Assembly: GCF_025698545.1 (NCBI RefSeq)
Contig: NC_068575.1
Coordinates: 60,955,980-61,019,979, forward strand
Length of the DNA: 64,000 bases
Reading direction: 5' to 3'
From: Gossypium raimondii
Lineage: Eukaryota; Streptophyta; Magnoliopsida; Malvales; Malvaceae
Below the pieces are notes generated by a model that worked only from the letters and a program-made list of their open reading frames with translations, was not told where the DNA came from and did not search any database. Below, one piece after another: positions 59,675 through 64,000 of this stretch (position 1 is the first letter of the stretch; the number at the start of each line of letters is the position of its first letter). Position numbers and translations under genes: made by a program.

Positions 59675-61275
59675 ACAAAGGCAACAGCTTGGCTTTATAT
59701 TCAGAGTGTTTGATTTATGATTGCCGAAATTAGTATCTTTTCTAATTTTTAATTTTTATTTAGATCAATTGATTTATTTTCTTTAATTAATTAAGACTTT
59801 CTTTTTGTTAGCGGAAAATAATAATTAGGGAACAACACACTTTTATTAATAACTAATTAAAGGTGAAATTTCCAGATACAATAATTAAAGGATTAATGTT
59901 GTTTCCATAGGGTCAGCCGATGATGCTCTTTGTTGGCTGCATCTTCATCTCTTTTAACTATCTATATATGTCCACTTCAAATCACTGTCCATATTGCTTT
60001 TTCTAAACCACGATATTAAATTTGTAGTAAATTCTTTTTAACTTAAAAAAGAAAAAAAAATCTGTAATAATTTCTTTTACAAATTTTATAATTTTAATTT
60101 TGAATTCAATTTTTAATCCTATCAAATTATTTAAGGTGTTTTTTTAATTCGGTGACATATTATTTACACTTTTAAAATATTTTTGCATATTGAAAAAGTA
60201 TAATATTTATTTAATTCTACAAAATATTAAAATGTATATCTCGCATCATTGTATGTATATTTAAAATGGATGAATTTCAAATTTGCATATGATTTTTTAT
60301 TTTATGTGCTATATTATACATGAAGTTTTATTTATTTTTTATAATTTTTAAATAATATTTTGATTTAATTCAATTTTATAAAACCACTAACACTATTGAT
60401 GATATTGCAACCATTTCCATTCACATATTGCATACAAAAATAATTATACTTATCAATATAAAAATAAATTAACATGTTGAACCAAAATCAAAGTTTCATA
60501 TGTATAATTGTACAAAATCAAAGTCCATGCGTAAAATTACACGTTGAGTAAAAATTCATGTATAGGTTTGATATTAATCCTAAATGATCACATCAAATTA
60601 TTTCTTCTAATATTAATATAACAATAATATTTGTTTCCATTAATATCTGATGATTCGAATGTTTATATTTATACAAATATAAGTTATATAGAAAAAAAGA
60701 GATATATTTCAAAATTAAATATAAATTTTGATTTAGTGTAATAATATACGTGAAAATTTAATTGTGGTTCATATATATACATAAAAACTTTAATTTTAAT
60801 TAAATTACATAAATTTTAAAAATAAATGCATCAAATTATTTATACATTAAATAAATATAATTATTTATGTATGCAATATGTAAACGTAAAATTATTTCAT
60901 ATTGAAAATTGTGTTAATGACTTATAAAAATTTATTTAAATTAAAAATTGATGCATAAAATCGTACAAAATTAAAATTCATATTTATATATAATGTTAGC
61001 TAAAATTTGCTTTTATATTTATGCTATGGATTTGACACAATATGAACCCAAAATAATTATTTGATTGACTGAATTAATTGCCAAAAAGTGAGGGAAGAGA
61101 GAGAGATTAGAGAAATTAAATAAGGGGTTCACTCCACATCATTCCACGCTAATCCAGCTAAGCAAACCATTTCCTTCATTATTTGCATTATTATATACTC
61201 AACCCCCATATATTATATTTGTTAATTTTATAATACTAAATTTTTCATAATTAAATTTGTTTTGCTTGAAACTAC

Positions 61276-61385
61276 GAGAGTTAGGTGAGATGGTAGATAT
61301 CTCTCTTACCTTAATTAATAATTGAGAGTTCGATCTTCATTTTGGATATGAAATAATTTTAAAATTCGTGATCAACACCCATCTT
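61276..61385 (+). repeat. SINE-like copy of a second type
   Basis: Reads GAGAGTTAGGTGAGATGGTAG (A-box-like), then GAGAGTTCGATCTTCATTTTG (B-box-like) about 35 bases on. Differs from the other SINE-like copies in both boxes. No tail or target duplication is clear. Confidence 0.4.
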
Positions 61386-62385
61386 TTAATAAATTTGCAG
61401 ACTACGAAAAATTAAAAACCGAACTCTTCCGATAAATACCTTAAAGCAAAAAATTCTTTTTCCTTTGTCAACTCCAAAACTATGAAGCAAAAGTATAATT
61501 AATTTTTCCATTGGCATCAACCACTATTTTCTTCCATTCACTTATTGATTCCTTTTCAATATTCTTTTAATTTAGTCTTTGCTTTTTCTTTGAAAAGATT
61601 TATTATTTTTCTCAAAGTCAAATCTATTAAATATTATTTTTAGTGTAATTTTTATAAATAAGTAATTACATTATAATGAAAAAAGGAGAATAATTTTACA
61701 AATCAAAATCAAAATCTTGAACTTGACGTCGATCAATTTAAAGTCCATAGAATTTTGTGGAATAATCACTTAAATATTTTTTAATATTATCATAATTTGG
61801 TATAATGATTGAATTTTTATTATTGATTTCGAATACTATTTTATCTTTGCTGTATTATTATTATTATTATTTTGTTAAAATTTGTTCAAGTTTATGTACT
61901 CATTCATATATTTGGAATCCAATTACTTATTTTTATTTAAAAATTAATTCATCTACTTTTGAATTAAAAAATTCAAATCTAAATATTAACATCGTTAATT
62001 TTTTAAAATTTTCTGGTGTCATATTTTAAAATAAAAGCGTCGTTTGCATTGCAATAGACCTAAATTTAACAGATGAATTTATATTTTTAAATCCGAAAAT
62101 AAAAACACTGAATTCTAAAGATACAAATAGACATGAATTGTTAAAGATATTTTAACCTAATTTTTTTAAAGAATTAGATACAAAAATAATTTAGGGGTTG
62201 GCATATTGGTTTTTATTCTCGCAATGTCTAGGAATCAATTGAGAAAACAAAAGAGTGGCTAACTACATTTCGAGGGTTGGGATTAATAGATCTAAAATGG
62301 TGGGAAAAGGGTATAGAAAAAGTGATGATTCTTCAATGATTTTAATTGTTTATATGAAAAATAGGGTACTTGAATCTAGAATTCA

Positions 62386-62417
<32 letters not shown>
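62386..62417. repeat. Compound microsatellite (TA)n(CA)n
   Basis: A run of TA units followed by CA units. Confidence 0.9.
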
Positions 62418-64000
62418 TTGTTGTCCTCTTGCAATTTAAGTTGCTAATTTGACTTCTAAATCATAGGGCAGCTTCAATTTCCCATGAGAGATGCCTTAGA
62501 CTACAATTAAAAACTAACTCAAGTCAGTCCTCTTCTTTGTCTGGAATGTAAGATTATAGTAGGGTATTCACGCTAGTTGTGTTGCTGTTAGGACTTTGCT
62601 TTTTTCTTGTAATTCACAAAGAAAATTACATTTTATTATATTATCATCCTTATAAAAACTTTTTAATAAATTTTAGTTTTAATTTTCATAATTTTATGAA
62701 CTTTCTTTTGTTTTCTTATTATAATTTATATACTAATAAGTGAATATATGAGTTGAAATAAATTTATAAATAGTATAATTATATAATTCATTAAATTTGT
62801 TGGAAACTCAAAATAACAATTTTAAGCAATACAATAATTAATAATAAACATATGGGTAAAACAATGTTTTTAATTAGAATTGTATTTTATTTAAATTAAA
62901 AAAGGATGAAATTGATTAAAGATAATAAGAGAAGTGGGTAAAATAAATTAAAATTTAAGATTTCAGTAAGAATGTAAGATGATAGTATTAACATTATCCT
63001 TATATTCTGGAATATTGACAGGGTTAAAACTGTGTAACTATTATATGATTGCAATGTTTGAAATCTAACTAGGGCAATTATATTTCTGAAAGCTTACATT
63101 ATTACCGAAAATATTAGATTCCACGAGCGAAATGCTCCTAACTCAAAGAGAAAGGCAGGTTTAACTACAGCTCAACATTTCTCTACCTTGTTTATTATTC
63201 TTCCCAGTTGTGTGCATGTGTTTTTGTTTGCTACACCTTTTGTTCCAATTTGCGGCTTAAGAGGATTTGAATCTTTTTTTGCAGCATCCATTCAGATTCT
63301 TACCATACATACATACAAGAAAAAAGGAGATAAAAGGAGAAAAAATGGGGTCAAAATACAAGTTGATTTCATTAATGGTTATATTAAAGAAAGGCATAAA
63401 TTAAATACATAATTATTTGGTGGTCCAGCCTGTCCACCAGACCTTAAACAAAAAGGAGTTTTTTCAAATCGTATAAATCTCTTTGAATATTGCCCTAATA
63501 TTCCTTGTAGGGAAATACCTAATCTTCATCATCTCATAAATCAGGTCTAATGGTGTGAACATGATCGATTCACCCAACCCTAACTCAAAGTTAATTAAGG
63601 GTAAAAAAAAGAAGAAAAAAGGGTTTATCATTTATCATCCAACAATGGGTAATGATGTTGCACCCATTCATCAAACACAACATCAATATATATATGTATA
63701 TATCAAAGTTTTGAACACTTATTTTTGGGACCCCAAGTAAGCATATATTATGATGAATTAAATTAGTGGGGGTTGTGTGAAGATTCTCAATGGGGTTGCT
63801 TAAGAATGATTAATGTTGATATAGAGTTCTGATTTCGGTGCAAAGGGGAATATTTGAAAGACCTTAATGTCTTTATCTTTTTTACTGTCACAAAATCATC
63901 ACTTTGCTGCAATTTGCCGAGGTATTTGAGAATGAGATGTAGTCAGCCATTGGTGTTTTTGATTGATTGCATTGCCCAATTTTTTTTAACTGCAGAAGAG

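Larger units (their letters stand above)
59579..64000. other. AT-rich intergenic DNA to the window end
   Basis: No supported gene in 4.4 kb. It holds a CACGTG patch (59669), a SINE-like copy (61276-61385), a (TA)n(CA)n microsatellite (62386-62417) and long A/T runs. The last 900 bases are slightly less AT-rich and may approach a gene outside the window. Confidence 0.5.

Noticed and set aside
1-64000. CRISPR array, operon, or toxin-type system
   Set aside because: This is plant nuclear DNA; no regularly spaced repeats or prokaryote-like gene clusters were seen apart from plastid-derived pieces.

Overview
The window looks like euchromatic nuclear DNA of a dicot. The repeat families, the plastid-derived fragments and the protein sequences suggest cotton (Gossypium) or a close Malvaceae relative. 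That assignment is inference from recalled sequence style; no search was run. The DNA is AT-rich and gene-poor, with compact GC-richer genes separated by long AT-rich gaps full of small decayed transposable elements.

Layout. 1-0.4 kb: the 5' end of a probable TPR-family gene (minus). 2.2-2.5 kb: a plastid rps11 fragment. 3.7-8 kb: a small gene cluster made of a three-finger CCCH zinc-finger gene (+), an ATL29/30-like RING-H2 gene (+), and an ATL51/52-like RING-H2 gene (-) convergent with it. 10-11.8 kb: a four-exon plastid-type two-RRM RNA-binding protein (-). 16.6-17.6 kb: a PLATZ transcription factor (-). 17.7-28.6 kb: mostly intergenic repeats. 28.6-29.2 kb: a Cys-rich single-exon plant protein (+). 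30-30.5 kb: the tail of a LINE. 32.6-37.4 kb: a complete-length but broken Copia LTR element with matching target-site duplications. 40.3-41.3 kb: a secreted glycine-rich protein (+). 42.2-42.55 kb: a plastid rpl14 fragment (-). 43.5-46.7 kb: a UBP20-like deubiquitinase (-). 48.9-51.8 kb: an ARF-GAP of the AGD8/9/10 type (-). 52.7-53.3 kb: a Tourist-type MITE with a TTA duplication. 55.5-56 kb: a TATA-bearing unit containing a perfect 21-nt miR827 sequence. 58.3-58.9 kb: a PYL1-like abscisic-acid receptor (-). The rest, up to 64 kb, is repeat-rich intergenic DNA.

Functional themes. Three genes belong to ubiquitin signalling (two ATL E3 ligases and UBP20). One is an ABA receptor, and the miR827 sequence points to phosphate homeostasis. 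This is ordinary plant gene order, not an operon, and adjacency does not by itself imply shared function. I found no convincing new multi-gene system. The observations most worth a second look are the miR827 locus with its interrupted second arm, two families of long fold-back repeats with four copies each, tRNA-derived SINE-like copies, two fragments of one plastid ribosomal operon in opposite orientation, and unusual splice structures in the PLATZ gene.

Exon boundaries were set by hand from GT/AG sites and frame continuity, and all spliced totals close in frame. Product names come from recognised motifs and recalled family sequences.
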